NCBI GenBank assembly: GCA_964035795.1 | Contig: OZ038320.1 | Location: 25,360,118 to 25,424,117, forward strand | DNA length: 64,000 nucleotides | Reading direction: 5' to 3' | Origin: Pterobdella sp. o SKG-2022 | Taxonomy: Eukaryota > Annelida > Clitellata > Hirudinida > Piscicolidae | Shown here: in pieces, positions 23,705 to 36,412 of the stretch | Layout: each line of letters opens with the position of its first letter | How positions within the stretch are numbered: position 1 is the stretch's first letter | Position numbers and translations under genes: made by a program | The notes under the pieces: model-generated | What the model was told of the DNA's origin: nothing | What the model saw: only the letters and a program-made list of their open reading frames with translations | Database searches by the model: none

Positions 23705-23911
23705 GCTATTTAACTTTTATCAAAGTGAAACATTGAAATAAATTTTTTTTGGCAAATGTTGAATTATATCAAAACTTGCTTTGATAAAGTTTTAAATCCA
23801 GTAATATTTTTTCAATTGTTTATTAAAATTTTCATTTTAATAAATTTTCCATAAAACACCACATGTTTTGTTCAACGCCCCCATCAAGTACCTATGTAAC
23901 TCTACGCCATT
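23705..23911 (+). promoter_or_regulatory. U1 snRNA gene 5' flank, conserved in both U1 copies
   Basis: This segment matches 20185-20364 upstream of the U1 pseudogene: gaaataaattttt, tttgataaagttttaaat, tgtttattaaaattt, cataaaacaccacatgtttt and caagtacctatg. The best-kept block (23850-23870, at -62 to -42 from the U1 start) is where a proximal sequence element is expected. Calling it a PSE is an inference from position and conservation. Confidence 0.55.
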
Positions 23912-24074
23912 AAACTTACCTGGCGCAAAAGACACCGTGATCCACAAGGCGGTTCTTCCAGGATGAGACTTAGCCATTGCACTAAGGCTGTGTTGACTCC
24001 TGCGATTACCCCAAACGTGGGTAACTCGGGCGCGTTATTTTTGTTTGTGAGGAACTGCGTTCGCGCTTTTCCTC
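23912..24074 (+). ncRNA. U1 spliceosomal snRNA
   Basis: RNA of the U1 snRNP that pairs with 5' splice sites. About 163 nt, close to the usual 164. The 5' end carries acttacctg, complementary to the donor consensus. Stem-loop I: gtgatccacaaggcggt. Stem-loop II loop: attgcact between paired arms, the U1A site. Stem-loop III: a hairpin closed by attaccc/gggtaa. Sm site: attttg-type word atttttg at 24037-24043. Stem-loop IV: gaggaa/ttcctc closing a ttcg tetraloop (24049-24074). Only the second base differs from the usual AUACUUACC start. It appears functional. Confidence 0.93.
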
Positions 24075-24487
24075 TTTATAGAAGTAAAAATAATTTTTGT
24101 CGTTTCTTGTTTTATATTCATGCTCGTTAATTTTAAGATATCTTTACAAATATCTTTTTGGTTTATTTAAGGGATAATTTTATTTTTTTTTGGTAGTCTT
24201 CGAACTTTTTAATATGGAAATATTCATTTTCCATATTTCCTATATCATTGCATTTTACCAATTCTTTTTTGTAATTACTCGTTCAAAACAGTTTATTTTT
24301 ACAATTATTTTGTTATTTTTTTTAATTAATAGTTTCGAGGTATACATTTCAATTACAATTTTCAAGTGTTTCAACGAAAATTGTCGTGTTTTCATCATTA
24401 AAGTTGAATTTATAGGATGCATATATTGCCATCACAACTATTGAATGTTTCAGAAGAAATAACTGTACTAAAACGATTAGGAGCATA
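24075..24487. other. Spacer between U1 gene and PKD2 3' end
   Basis: About 410 bp, AT-rich. On the minus strand it should contain the PKD2 3' UTR; a tttatt (minus aataaa) near 24293 is a candidate poly(A) signal. No gene seen. Confidence 0.4.
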
Positions 24488-27400
24488 TCAAACAGCCGAG
24501 TTTTCATCTTTTATTCCTAGAGAACTCTTCATTTCCTGTCTTTTTGTCAATTTAACTTTTTCTAGCTGTTCTAGTTTCCCAAGAAGTGCATCGATTTTTG
24601 TGACAATATTTCCCACCGAGCCCTCCAGTCCGTCAACTTTAGTCTGTAGATCCTCAAATGACTCAGCTTCTTTTTCTTCACCTTCTACGTTTTCGCCATT
24701 CATTTTACTAATGTCGTTGTTGATTGCAGTCTATGTTGAAAATCAATTGTTAATAAAATTTAGAAATTTTCATATGTCTATTCTATTAATCATTATCTCA
24801 ATTTTTTAAATATTATTATTTATCATTAAAAAAAATCTCTTTTTTATATCACTATCATTATTTTCTCTATATTCAAAATAATAATAGTTCCTATACCATT
24901 CAACAATCTCCAAACCTTTTGTCCCTCCAAGTCCTGTTGCATCTTCATTAGCTCATCCTCGTTTAACAAGCGATCTCCATCAACGTCGTACTTTGAAAAA
25001 ACTGCCTCAATTTCTGCTTCAGCATAGCCCTGCCTGTTTGAAGTTTCAATTTTTAATTGATTAATATTAAAGTTTTACTTTTAATTTTCAAAATTCATTT
25101 TTAAAAGTAGTTGAGAGTCAAAAAGTGAAATCTTACATCTTGAGGTTATGTCTCCACTCATCAAAATCTATCACATTGTCTCCGTTGGTGTCAGCATTTA
25201 AAATAGCATTCTGAATGGCAACTATTTTTTTCTTTTTCAAATTTAACTTCTCCAAAACACTATTGAATTTCTTTAAAAAAAGTTTCAAACTTTGTCAATT
25301 TTATTTCATTATTCTTCAATAGGACAAAAAAATCAGCTGTTATAGAACCTACCACTTTGAAGAAACCAGCAACATCAATATCATTGGGTTGACCCGCCAA
25401 TTCTGCTTTCACTTCAGAATATGTATCGTTAATTATAGCCAAAAACATGTTCAAAAGAATAAAGAAGACAAAAAAGACATAGAGAATGAAATAGGTTGGT
25501 CCCAAAATAGCATCTGCGTCTCTTAGAGCGTCAAAGTTGAAATCTCCCAATATTATACGAAACAAAGTGAATCTGCAAAAAAAATTGAAAAAAATTTTAA
25601 GGAAAATTAAAATTATTTCGCTAAATCGTTACAAAACTAATAAGACGAAAATATTTTAAAAATCAATTGTTAAACTTTCTAATCTACTATCATTTTTAAA
25701 AAGGAGTTGATACATCTTCAAACTTTCAGAATTACTCGAAAAAATTCGTACATGGCAGATTCATAAGCATTGAAATCAGCAACTTGAGTGCTGAAAAGAA
25801 GGTAGCCCAGTTGAGCGAATGCCAAAAAGACAATGAAGAACATGATGGCGAAACCTCCGAGATCTTTAGCGCATGCTCCGAGGGTGCTTGAGAGTTGAGT
25901 CATTGTTTTGTTGAAACTAATGTATTTGAAAATCTGAAATCAAAATTGAATATATCTGTTAATATATTAAGCAGAAAGATGTAAATTATCATTCTGCTTT
26001 TGTAAGTCTGAAACAATAGCTTACGGAGACTCCAGATTAATCAGAAATTTAACTGTTTTTTTTAATTAAGCTTTTCACGTTGAAAAAAGTAATGCAACAA
26101 CTTTTATGATCAAGTTGATATTTTTCAAACCTTGATCCAAGCGAAAAAAACCATGATAGCAAGAGCCGAGTTAAAAACTGCCTGCCACTTGCTGATGAAG
26201 TCAAAATCAATATAATTCTCTGGGTTGAGAAGAAGAACTGTCATTAGATCTCTCACAGCCAAAAAACGGTAAACATTGAATCCAATGCAACAGAGAGAGA
26301 TTGCTAGAACAATGAGGTCCAACACGTTCCAGACTTCTTTCATATACGACCATTTCAGCTTTTTTATCTATTGAAAGAATTATTCAAAAATACTATGTAA
26401 TGTAGTTTTACATGAATGAACTATCAGTTTTCTAAGGTTAAAAAGCATCTTGTAACATCATCTACTAAAAATTGGATATCAATTGGATATGAACTGTTAA
26501 ATCACCTCAAGGAATTCTTCTCCAATGTAATATAAAATGAAAAGACAGAAAACAAATTCACAAGCCATCACAAACATATCAACAGAGGTATTATATCGGA
26601 GTAGTTTCACAGTACGGAATTCAAATGAGGGGATGATGCCACCAGTGGGAGGAAACTCCGCTATCAACCTTCGGGTTGGTGAAGTTTGTTAAAACACTAC
26701 TTAACAAGTTTCAAATTCATTTCAAATAAGCCTCAAAAAATTTTGATACAGAATTTATCTAATTAATTAATTTTTTTTAAATAATAAATTTCTACAAATT
26801 CACTTTATCACACAGAAAAGATTGATGTTTGCGTTGTACACAGTGAAATCAATGAAGACAGCCCTTGTGGAACGGTCGATCCACAAGTGTTTCCTTAACT
26901 CGTGAACGATTGGTTCAGAATTTGCAAGAGTTGTGTTGAGATTCACATTGAATCCTCCACGACCGTAAGTGTTCATCTGGGCTGTTACTGATGCGCCTTC
27001 CTCTGAATGCGTCCAACTGCAGTTAATGTTCTCATATTTTATTTTTCATAATAGCTTTTAAAATATCAAAATTACAGTTTTATACTTCAAATTAATTTTT
27101 TTTAATAAAAGATATCAAATATCTCACCCGGGTCCAAATCCTTTTCCATAAGGTCCTCTGTCTTCGTTGCTTGACGAGTAGTCTGCGTAACAAGCAAAAA
27201 TCTCGTGTCGAAACTCTGATGGTGGAGCACAAGAATCGTTGCGAACTCTCATCTGAAATTACATTAATGGCAATTATAATTTTTTCGCTATCATATTGTC
27301 GAGTTTCAAATCTCAATCTTGGTAATTACTTCAGCGCCTCAATTCCTCTATAAATAAACAAGCTATTCAAACTTCCCACCTGTCTGAGCCGAGGTATTCC

Positions 27401-28420
27401 TTGTAATTTGTTTTCATAATAGATATTTCCAAATATTTCTTTCGACATTGGCTGATTGTTATACCATTTTTCCCATTTTTTGTACAACACCGGTAGCAAG
27501 ACAAACTCAATGTACTGAAATACCATTTCACTTAATGTTTCAACTAGTTGAGATTTTAATTTAAGAAATGCTATCAACAAATCATTTCAAAATGTTACAT
27601 TCAATAAATCTCCCGGTAAGCTGATATCAACAAAACTAGGAACGCTGCCATCTTCACTTCCAGTTTTTGTGAACAGGTTGTTGAGAACATTGGTGTAGTA
27701 GTACATGTTGGAGTTCGCCATTCCAAAAGTTACTGGATACAATAAAAAAATATTTTTCAAGTGTGTTTTTGATTTAATTATATATTCAAATGAAAAAATA
27801 TACAATAAATAAAATAAATTTCTTAATTTAAAGAAAAAGCTTACTGATACACAAAATGGCTAAGAATATGCAATAAATGATAAGTTCTCTCAGCGTGGTT
27901 TTCACTCGTAACTCCTGGTTGTCACCTGCATCTTCGGTTTGCTTCGTAGCCCATATTCCTATGATTTTAACCAATAAATGGTTATTAAATTTTATTCGTT
28001 ATTTTGTTAATTTTTTCTTTAAACTGCTATTTTTGCGCAAATAAGACATTTCTTTTGTTGGGGTGCATTAAATTTTCTCTTTCGCGTCATAAAACTGAAG
28101 TCAAATTTTGTATTATTTTGAAAATCAAATTTATTTTATTGATAATATTTCTATTATTTTGTCGCACCTCTGACTCCCCTTGCAAACGTGTTCCAGCATC
28201 CCCCACTCGATTTCTTCTTGCCCCCCTCTGTGTCTTCGGCCTCTAAGTCATCTCCGAAGTTGTCATATCCTTTATTTTCAAGTCCTGGAGTTTTAATTAT
28301 AACAATTAAAATATTTCTGGATTTAAAATTTGCTATTAAATGTGTTGTTAAAATAAATCGAAGTGAATTGATTAGAAATAAACCCTTATTTGGTGATAAT
28401 TCAGATGGTGCAAAATCCAT
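24488..28420 (-). CDS. PKD2: Polycystin-2 (TRPP cation channel)
   Basis: Calcium-permeable ciliary/ER TRP channel. Exons, 5' to 3': 28420-28384, 28284-28168, 27958-27845, 27732-27599, 27514-27380, 27252-27128, 27016-26804, 26668-26506, 26367-26131, 25933-25752, 25572-25353, 25249-25137, 25033-24916, 24730-24488. All joins keep frame; total 716 aa against 968 in human, with short N- and C-termini. Visible: TM1 ([13 protein letters not shown]), the extracellular polycystin/TOP domain with [21 protein letters not shown]2-TM6, a pore filter LGDFNF, and [19 protein letters not shown] after S6. Two EF-hand loops follow, [12 protein letters not shown] and [12 protein letters not shown], then a C-terminal coiled coil ([20 protein letters not shown]) and the end DENSAV. 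The start at 28420 is the only in-frame ATG before the first splice; an additional upstream exon cannot be excluded. Confidence 0.95.
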
Positions 28421-28958
28421 AGCTAGTCGAAAATAATTTTCAATTAGATTTAACCATTGTCTTCTTGTTTTAAATGGTAGTCATAGACGCAACACTATGG
28501 AAATATCGATTAGTGGATCTTCTTATTTGAGATCTTTTGCGTCATATGTCATAAACAAGGAATATATTTCCACCTGTGGAACTAAATTCTCTGCCATCTG
28601 TAGGCGGTCATCCATACATCAGACACGCGCGAATTTTGGAATCAATGACAATAGAGATTGCCATCTATAAATAAAGTCATTCATTATAAATATTTTTAAC
28701 TTGATAAAACAATATTTTTGGTTTTTTATTTATATTGATTTAAGTATACTTGAACCAACCCGACCTAAATATGGAAATTATTATGACCAATCGATAAGTC
28801 GTCTCCAAGTCGATTAAAAAATGCGTCTATCTTTTGACGTTCCATAAATTTTAACTTCAAGTCGTTTGTTCGAAAACATAGTTATACAAAAAAAGTGGAA
28901 GATCATGATTTAAAAATATTTATTTTAATTCAAACAGTTCTTTTAATTTCGAATAGTA
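28421..28958. promoter_or_regulatory. SPOUT1-PKD2 intergenic spacer
   Basis: 538 bp between the SPOUT1 stop and the PKD2 ATG, both minus strand. It holds two related boxes, tctgccatctgtaggcgg (28589) and attgccatctataaata (28658), and a tatcgatt word (28505). No ORF is supported. It should contain the SPOUT1 3' end and the PKD2 promoter. Confidence 0.35.
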
Positions 28959-31103
28959 TCATGTGCTGGATGCTTCTATCTGTGGTCGTAATGCAGCCAG
29001 TGTTATCAAAATAGCTTCCTGTTAGAGATCATCACTTTAAATGAAATTCAATAGCACGCATGAAAAAGTTTATATATGAATTTTAACATAGATTTCAAAT
29101 TATGTAAAAAAAACTACTATATTTTCAATTTTTTATTCAAACTATAAAGCTTTTCATGAATTAATATAATTTAATCCATATCCAACTACCAATTTATCAA
29201 GTGATAATTAAAAAATATTATTAAAAGCAGGTTCAGAAAAAACTCGAATATAATGAATGTTAAAAAGGCGAATTAATCATGACGCAAACCTCTGTGCGTA
29301 TCGTGGCGGAACCCTGATTGGGTCTGGTGTTGATATAATGTTCAAAGAGTTCAGTGGGTTTAGAGGCTGCCAGACTTTCATCTGATTCTATGCACGTTTC
29401 CAATCCTTGTACTCCACCAAATACTATAAGAAGACTTCTACAAAAATTGGTGATATCTGTGAGCAGTTAAAATGAAGGGAAAAAATTTTGAACCTAAAAA
29501 TCAATATATCTTTGTTATAGCCTGTTCTTTTCAACAAAAGCGGAAGTCATTATTGGATCAATAGCAATAAAAAGAAGAATAAAAGATTTTTTAATTTCAC
29601 ATAATGCAAAGCAACAAAGGCTTATTTATATCAATAGAGATGATACTTGAAAGAGGGTAGAGTGAAGTTGTCAATGCTGGTTCCTTTGTCAGAAGTTCCA
29701 ATAATACAATCATATGAACCTTGCAGCACATCTGTAAGACCCACAGCCAGACGAGTTTTGTAACCCCAATACATGCCTGATTTTTCACGAGGCTCTTCAT
29801 AAGATACTAAAGTTCCTTTTAGTTTTTTGACTGCAAATTTGATGAACTATGCATGAATTTGAAAATAATATTCAAACTATATTATAGTGAAATTAAATGA
29901 GAAGTTGATAAAAATTTTTTAAAATATGTTTTATAAAGTATACCTTGATAATTGTCAATCTTAACTGTGCATCTGACACCTTCAACCAAACTTTTATTCA
30001 CAAGACAATCCTTAGAAAGACCCACATTGGCAAATGAACCTTTATGACCGTCTCTCACTTCTTTATTCACTATCACTCCTTCCCTGTAAGCACTTCGAGT
30101 GTCATCAGCTCGCATTTGATGTGGTGCATCTAAAGGATTCAACAAACCTGAAAATACAAATTTAAAGAGATAAACTTCAAAGATATCATCATTATCTACT
30201 TTGATGGTTTTTTTAATAAGCAATTGTTAGAATTTTCCTAATTCATTTATTTATATTCCTATTCAAATTTGAAGTATTTATAATTTCAATAGGTTAATAA
30301 AAAAGTAGTATGGCATACCAGCACATCTGAGATCTGGTTGCAAAGGGAAAAAGTACTTTCTAAGATATTGTGGGCACTCAAGGTAATCAAAAATTTTCAT
30401 CATTAGATTGCAGTTACGAGAAGCCTTGTTTGTTTCTTGTGACTCTTTGCCCCTTGAAATTCATATTAATACTAATTTTATGTATAGAGTTACTTAAATA
30501 TAGCTACAATGTAGAGGCTATTTTATAAATTAGTAAGGTCAATAACAAGATAATCTATGAAATTATTTTAAACAGACTTTATCATAGAATTTGTATCATC
30601 AAAAACAATAATTTCATCAACATTGTTCACAGCTGCAGCTCTTGCAATCTGAAATGAGTAAATTTAATATCCAATAAGACAGCTGCACACATTTTGAAAA
30701 AACTATGATTACCTGCCCTACAAGGCATGTTTTCAGTTCAAGGGTTTGAAGTATGTCAAGAATGGAAGCAGGAACTGCAATACTGACTGTGTATAAACGT
30801 CCTTTTGGCTTTTGATTGCTTTTTTCATTTGTTTCTTCAAGAGTTGTATCTAAAACACCAATAGGTTCATAATGTTTAAATTAAACTTCATTTAAGCAAT
30901 CTGAAATTTTTGAATAAATCATTTTTTTGAACTAAATTAAATTTTTTTAGCATTGAAATTTTCAAAGACCTTCAATCTTTAACTTTTTAGTCTCACATTT
31001 TTCTTTACTTTCAAGCTTTTTTTCTAAAAAATTATTTTATTAATAACTATTTACTAACGTAATTTAAAAATTCAATTCGATTACTTTTTGTTTTATGCGC
31101 CAT
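28959..31103 (-). CDS. SPOUT1: SPOUT-domain RNA methyltransferase (C9orf114/CENP-32 family)
   Basis: SPOUT-fold methyltransferase family; the human member is linked to RNA methylation and to spindle/kinetochore function. Exons, 5' to 3': 31103-31085, 31023-30970, 30849-30713, 30648-30578, 30452-30319, 30147-29944, 29815-29647, 29437-29290, 29018-28959; all joins in frame, 331 aa (human 376). Motifs matching the remembered human protein: TVSIAVPASILD, QIARAAAVNNVDEIIVFDD, DYLECPQYLRKYFFP, GLLNPLDAPHQMRADD, SGMYWGYKTRLA, IGTSDKGTS, LLIVFGGVQGLE, NTRPNQGSATIRTEEAILIT and LAALRP near the end. The SPOUT knot segment (FGGVQGLE ... NQGSATIRTEEA) is intact. The first exon is only 19 nt (MAHKTK); its donor (gtaatc) was chosen because it alone gives the right phase, so the N-terminus is less certain. 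Confidence 0.93.
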
Positions 31104-34100
31104 TACTTTTGAATTTACAATGAAAAATCCAACTTCACACATACAAGCATGCTGTGTGTCAAAAACTTCTTTTCATTTTTAGGAATAATAGTTTTTTCAA
31201 TTTCATTTTTTGCATAAAAAAAGATTATTTTTTTAAATCGAACAAAGAATTTTAAAAATTTCTTTTGTACAATAGGTGATGACGATGTCTGAAAGATTTT
31301 TAATTACCAAAGGATGAGTTTCATTATGATGCACACTTTAAAAACATTCCGATATAACATAAATACCCTGAAGTTTAGAAACTTTTTCAAATATATTTCA
31401 TTACATGGTATGAAGCTAAAAAGTTCTGGAAGTCAAGGACGACTCAGTCATTATATAATAAAAATTGCTGAACAGAAATAAATGCTCAGAATAGTTTAAA
31501 AATGTTCTAAAAATAAAACATGAAAAACGAATAAATATAAGGTGGTTTGTAAAAGTAAAGTTCAAAATTAAGGAAAGTGACTCGTCAGTAACTGCATAGA
31601 CCACTGAAATGGCTTCAAGTGGTGGATTGAAAAGATTTGCTAATCAATTGCAAAGATTTGGTAGCTATTTGTAAAATTCTATTCATGAATGCGTCCAATA
31701 TTTAGGTAGAAATCAGTCAGCTAATTCTTCTTTTCCATTTAGAAAAAAGTAATTTCTAAACTTCGAATAGTTTTGATGGAAGCTCTAAACAGAATTAACA
31801 GAAAAAAGTTAACACTGAAAAAAAGTAACTGAATTTTTAAAACTAATACTTTCATGTTATTAAATTAATTGATAAAAAAAATAATATTTCATAGAAATGC
31901 GATTATCTCATCGAATATTTTCAATAATTTATCATTCAAAATTATAAAATTTTCCTTTCAACATGAAAACCTTTTTCAAAGTTTATTAAAATTTTGCAAT
32001 ACTTTTCTTTATTTGAGCTCCAAAAAATCATAAAAGTTCTCAACCTTAAACATCTAGCTTTAAGTGGAATTCCTATTTATTCACATAACAAATTAAAATG
32101 TATTTTTCTCTAATCGCTCAAAAAGGTAAAATTATAGAATACAGCTCATTCTGGAGTTAAAGTTTATCTAAATAAATCAAAAGCTTTGGTGAATTTTAAG
32201 GGAATCTAGTTTTTTTAAATTTCTCAAATTGCTTCAAAACAAATAGAAGAGAATATCTGCCAATGTATGATTTTTCTTTTTATGAAAAACGATCAAGCCA
32301 TCCGTTTATGTAAAGCATTGAAAGCAAATATTCTCATGAACCAATAGATGATTATTAAAGAATTAAAGGCTGTTTACCTCTAATACTTTCAAATATTTCA
32401 AAACTTTTTTTAACTTTTTAAACTTTTTAAAACACAAACGAATTATCACAATTTTTTCGAATTTCTTGAAAAGAGCTTATTAAAAATATTAGTTTTTAAA
32501 AATATATATTGACTTTTTTCAAATATTTAAATCGCTTAGAAAAATATTCAAGATTTAATTTTAATGCAATTGATGCACAATCCAGAAGTTTTTAATCGAT
32601 AATTAACTTAGAAAGTGGTTGTTTTAGGAGCTTTTATCTAATAGGCTTTAAAAGTAGTTTTGTATGATTGTATTTGAAAAACTTCTGAGAATGAAGGTGA
32701 CGAAAGAAATACTGTATATAATACTCACAATACTATTTGTAATTACTTTTAAGAAATATTTGGAGGTTATAATTATTGATTCTATATAATTAATAAGTGT
32801 GAATGTTTTTTAATAACCAGTCATAGTACAGTAATAATTTGGAAAGATGCTTTAGCAGCCAATGTGAGTGGTCGGCAACTGTCCATTTATTGAATCTCTG
32901 TTCCGAGCTTCAAATTGATTTCATACATACCACTACATTGAATCATAATAAATCCGGAAACGTCGTGATGGCCGGAAAAGTGAATGTTCATCTGAACGAA
33001 AATGATTTTTTATTTTTGAATGAGTTAGCGTCTGGAAAACATGAATATCGTTTTTTCAATAATAAATATAACACAATAATAAGTTTCATTACGGGAACTT
33101 TGTTCAATCTTGGTGTTTACTAATGATAACACCTATGAGATTTTTCAAAGTATTTAAACTTAAAAAAACTATGCTTGTTTCCTTATGTAATCTGTGGAAT
33201 GCCTTACAGCTGGAAACACAAACTCTTGCATTTGTTCAAACAAGGTACAAGTGCTTGTGTCGGACACCGGTTCTGTGTTACTATTTTCACTTTTTCTACT
33301 TTCTTATTATCATTGATAACGCGTTGTTTCAAATTTCTTATTTGGCTAAAAACAAAAAAAATCATTAACTTTTATAAATAAAATATTGCAAATATTATCA
33401 GTATAATGAATAAAGAAAATTCTCTTATCCACTAAACGGCAAACTTGTCGCCAAAATATAGAGATATAGGGTATTCTTGTGCAGTTCTGAAATTCTATTC
33501 CTTCTTACTAGCATTTGAGCAAACATCTTTTTGCTAATATGCCTATACAGACTCCTCTTGCTTACGGTCCTCCGTGACATTTTATCGAGCAATCCTATCC
33601 CTATTCGTTATTCATTTGTTTTTTAGCAAACTATCAAGAGATTAATCTTGTTTTTTCACTTTTTTTTTATTTTGAAATCATTTAATTTATAAAATGGTTT
33701 TAGTACTTCATTCTAATGTGAATTAATGGGAAAAGAAAAATTTATCAAAATATTTTGTAGGTTTTATTCCCAATAAATGTTTTAAACAGATACATAAGGT
33801 ATCGTACAGATTTATATCCAAATTAAATTCAATAAATCGAAAATATTCACCATCAAGGCCTTCTATTCACATTCTCTTTCACTAAATATGTAAATATAAA
33901 TAAATACTTCTACTTGAAGTTTTATATAACTTAGCTTAATTAAATAAAATAAAATTCAAACTAACATAAGATACTTTAGTATTTCAAAGACAAAAATCGC
34001 TCAATGTTTTTCAGTTAGACAAGTTTTCCGGATCATTGAAATATTTGAATTTCCAACATCGGGTTTCTTGAGAGCTTATTTTCATTATGTTTCTAAAATC

Positions 34101-36412
34101 TAGATTTCATTTCTTAATCGGAATTTTATTGTGAACCTCTTTCATACTTGTATTTGACATTCCTTGGAAATATGGATTTTTACACATAATTTAACTTAAA
34201 CATATTTTAAACAATAGTGACAAGACATGATTAAATTACAGTATATGTAAATGATGGTTTTTTAATGAACATTTATATGTTTTTAGGAAATTTCAATAGT
34301 AATAATAATAATAATGTATTAGATTTTTTAATCAAAATGTACGCTATAGAAAGTCAAGAGAAGGTTTTAATCATGATCATAGTGAACAGTCAAGTATTAT
34401 TTTATTGTTACAAAATGATAATGTGGCAAAATTTTTGGAAGCGCTTTAGATCCACTAATAAGCACTGGCCAATAAGAGCCGTTGCAAGGAGAACAAGAAT
34501 TGTCTTTTTATTCAAAAACTATAAATACAAGTGCTTTTCGAAGTTCATTTATAAAAAAATATATATGTATTGTTTCTTCAGAAAAATTAAATTTTGTGTT
34601 AATTTTGGAACAGAGTATCATGGATAACTGTAAGTGGAAGGCATGTATACCAGTTTAATAATTAAAGTGTCAATTTCGAATAAGTTCAAATCTCTTACTT
34701 GGATATCTTATTGAGTAATATATGAACTTTCTGTGAGTGTCACTTTGTTTATGACATCTTCAGATTAGACAATTCAAATAAATTATTATTATGCTTAATT
34801 TTATAGTAATGCCTAGATATACAAAAAATAAAAAAAAGTTAAATTAATGCCATTAATCATTTAGAAAAATGACTACCAATAATAATTTTTCTCACTAATC
34901 AGCAGATTATTTAAAGTTAGAAAAATAATCAAACTACCAAATAATGAAAGTGACCTAATAAATTAATATTTCATAATGCAAAATTATTTATAAACTTTAT
35001 AAAATTGATATCATTATTTTTTATTATAATTTATGTTGATAATTTTATCTTGTCTGAATTCAAGGTTGTATATAGGGCTAGGATTAGCTGTGCAGTTTAT
35101 ACACACTTGTTTAAAATGTTTGGCTGTATGAAATTGTTTTTACCTGAATTTTCGAAAATAAAGAAGCAATTTAATTCGTTTAAAACAAAAAAATAATTTA
35201 GGATTATTTCAAAAATATATATTTACAATATAAGTTATTTTTAGCATTATTAAAGTTAATGTTCATGCAATAAAAATCATTATTTAGTATTTAATACCAA
35301 TTGAATTATATAAGTCAATTATGAAAATTGTTAGTGAGAGATATGAAAGATCTTCATTTATTTAAACAATCCAAAATAGCTCGCTAAAACATCGAATTAA
35401 TCTAAGTACACTTCTAGACATCAACAATATACACATTTAATAATATATACACATTAATCTACCAATATTCTACCTCTTTAGAAAAATGCTAATTTATTCA
35501 ATTACATGTAGATGTATGATAATATTGTATTAGTGTTGTATATATTTTTTTCTACATTTTTATTTAACATATTTACAAAGTATTGAATGTGCACAATGTT
35601 ATATATAGTGATATGTAAGCTTAGCAAAACCTTCAAAAATAACAAATATTTTATGTTAATGAACGTTTGAAAGCTTTATTATTGTTGTTTGAATCAGCTG
35701 TGAAGCATTTTCTATGATATTGATCATTGCATCAATTGTGAACCTTTGAAACAAGTGTATGATGAGTATGAATGGCCTGGGTTGAACTTAACTTATTTTA
35801 TATCTTCATTTTATAATGATATTTAGATACTAGTTTTTTTGTTAGATAATCTGTATTTCAGTAAAAAACCAATAAAAAACTTTTTGATCAAATTTTTCTC
35901 ACGTCCTTGTATGATTAAAGTGGTGATTAGTTTCTAATTTTAACTCTTATAAACATTTGTATAAAAAACTTCCGACCTTATTTTTAAAAGTTATGGAAAT
36001 AAGCCTCAAAAAGACTAATTATCTCCTAAATGATGCTACTCGAGACCTTACATGAATATCGATATACAAAAATATATCAAGTTTATACTTTATGAACAAG
36101 GCAAAAAAGTTCAACAATAACAAGGATTCAATTAAGGTTTAAACTCGATTACACTGGCTCTTCAAAATTTGAATGAGACTTGGTCTATTTAGTACAAATA
36201 GCTATGTACATAGTTTCCATTTAAAGTTATTCAAGACTATTTGTAGCTTTTTTACTCATTTGTTTGGAAGTAATTCGTTAATCAAAATAGTAAATTTCCA
36301 TTCATTCTTAGGCATATATAAATAACTTGCTCATTACAGTTCTTAAAATTTTAAAAATTTGCTTTAAAATATTTTAAAAACATACGCAAGTAATTAAACA
36401 TTTACAGCTAAC
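31104..36412. other. Intergenic region between SPOUT1 and GALK1
   Basis: 5.3 kb, very AT-rich, the space between divergently transcribed SPOUT1 and GALK1. Apart from the ORF at 32839-33123, I see no supported gene. Open frames at 34265-34627 and 35005-35196 have N/F/K/I-rich compositions expected by chance in AT-rich DNA. Confidence 0.5.
32839..33123 (+). CDS. Unrecognised ORF, possible exon or pseudogene
   Basis: 94-codon frame beginning MERCFSSQCEWSATVHLLNL. The first 180 bp (32840-33020) are clearly richer in G/C than the surrounding 5 kb and hold CG dinucleotides, as in coding DNA here. The first 60 residues have a balanced composition (SGNVVMAGKVNVHLNENDF); the tail decays to F/N/I-rich. 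A second frame from an upstream acceptor-like ccag at 32820 reads HSTVIIWKDALAANVSGRQL then SIY and a stop. No family recognised. Confidence 0.2.
   Translation: MERCFSSQCEWSATVHLLNLCSELQIDFIHTTTLNHNKSGNVVMAGKVNVHLNENDFLFLNELASGKHEYRFFNNKYNTIISFITGTLFNLGVY

Noticed and set aside
23432..23741. MYVC and HTYI repeat proteins
   Set aside because: Translation of the (TATG)n array.
34265..34627. A 120-aa plus-strand ORF
   Set aside because: F/K/Y/N-rich composition, no codon structure, no splice-linked neighbours; expected by chance in AT-rich DNA.
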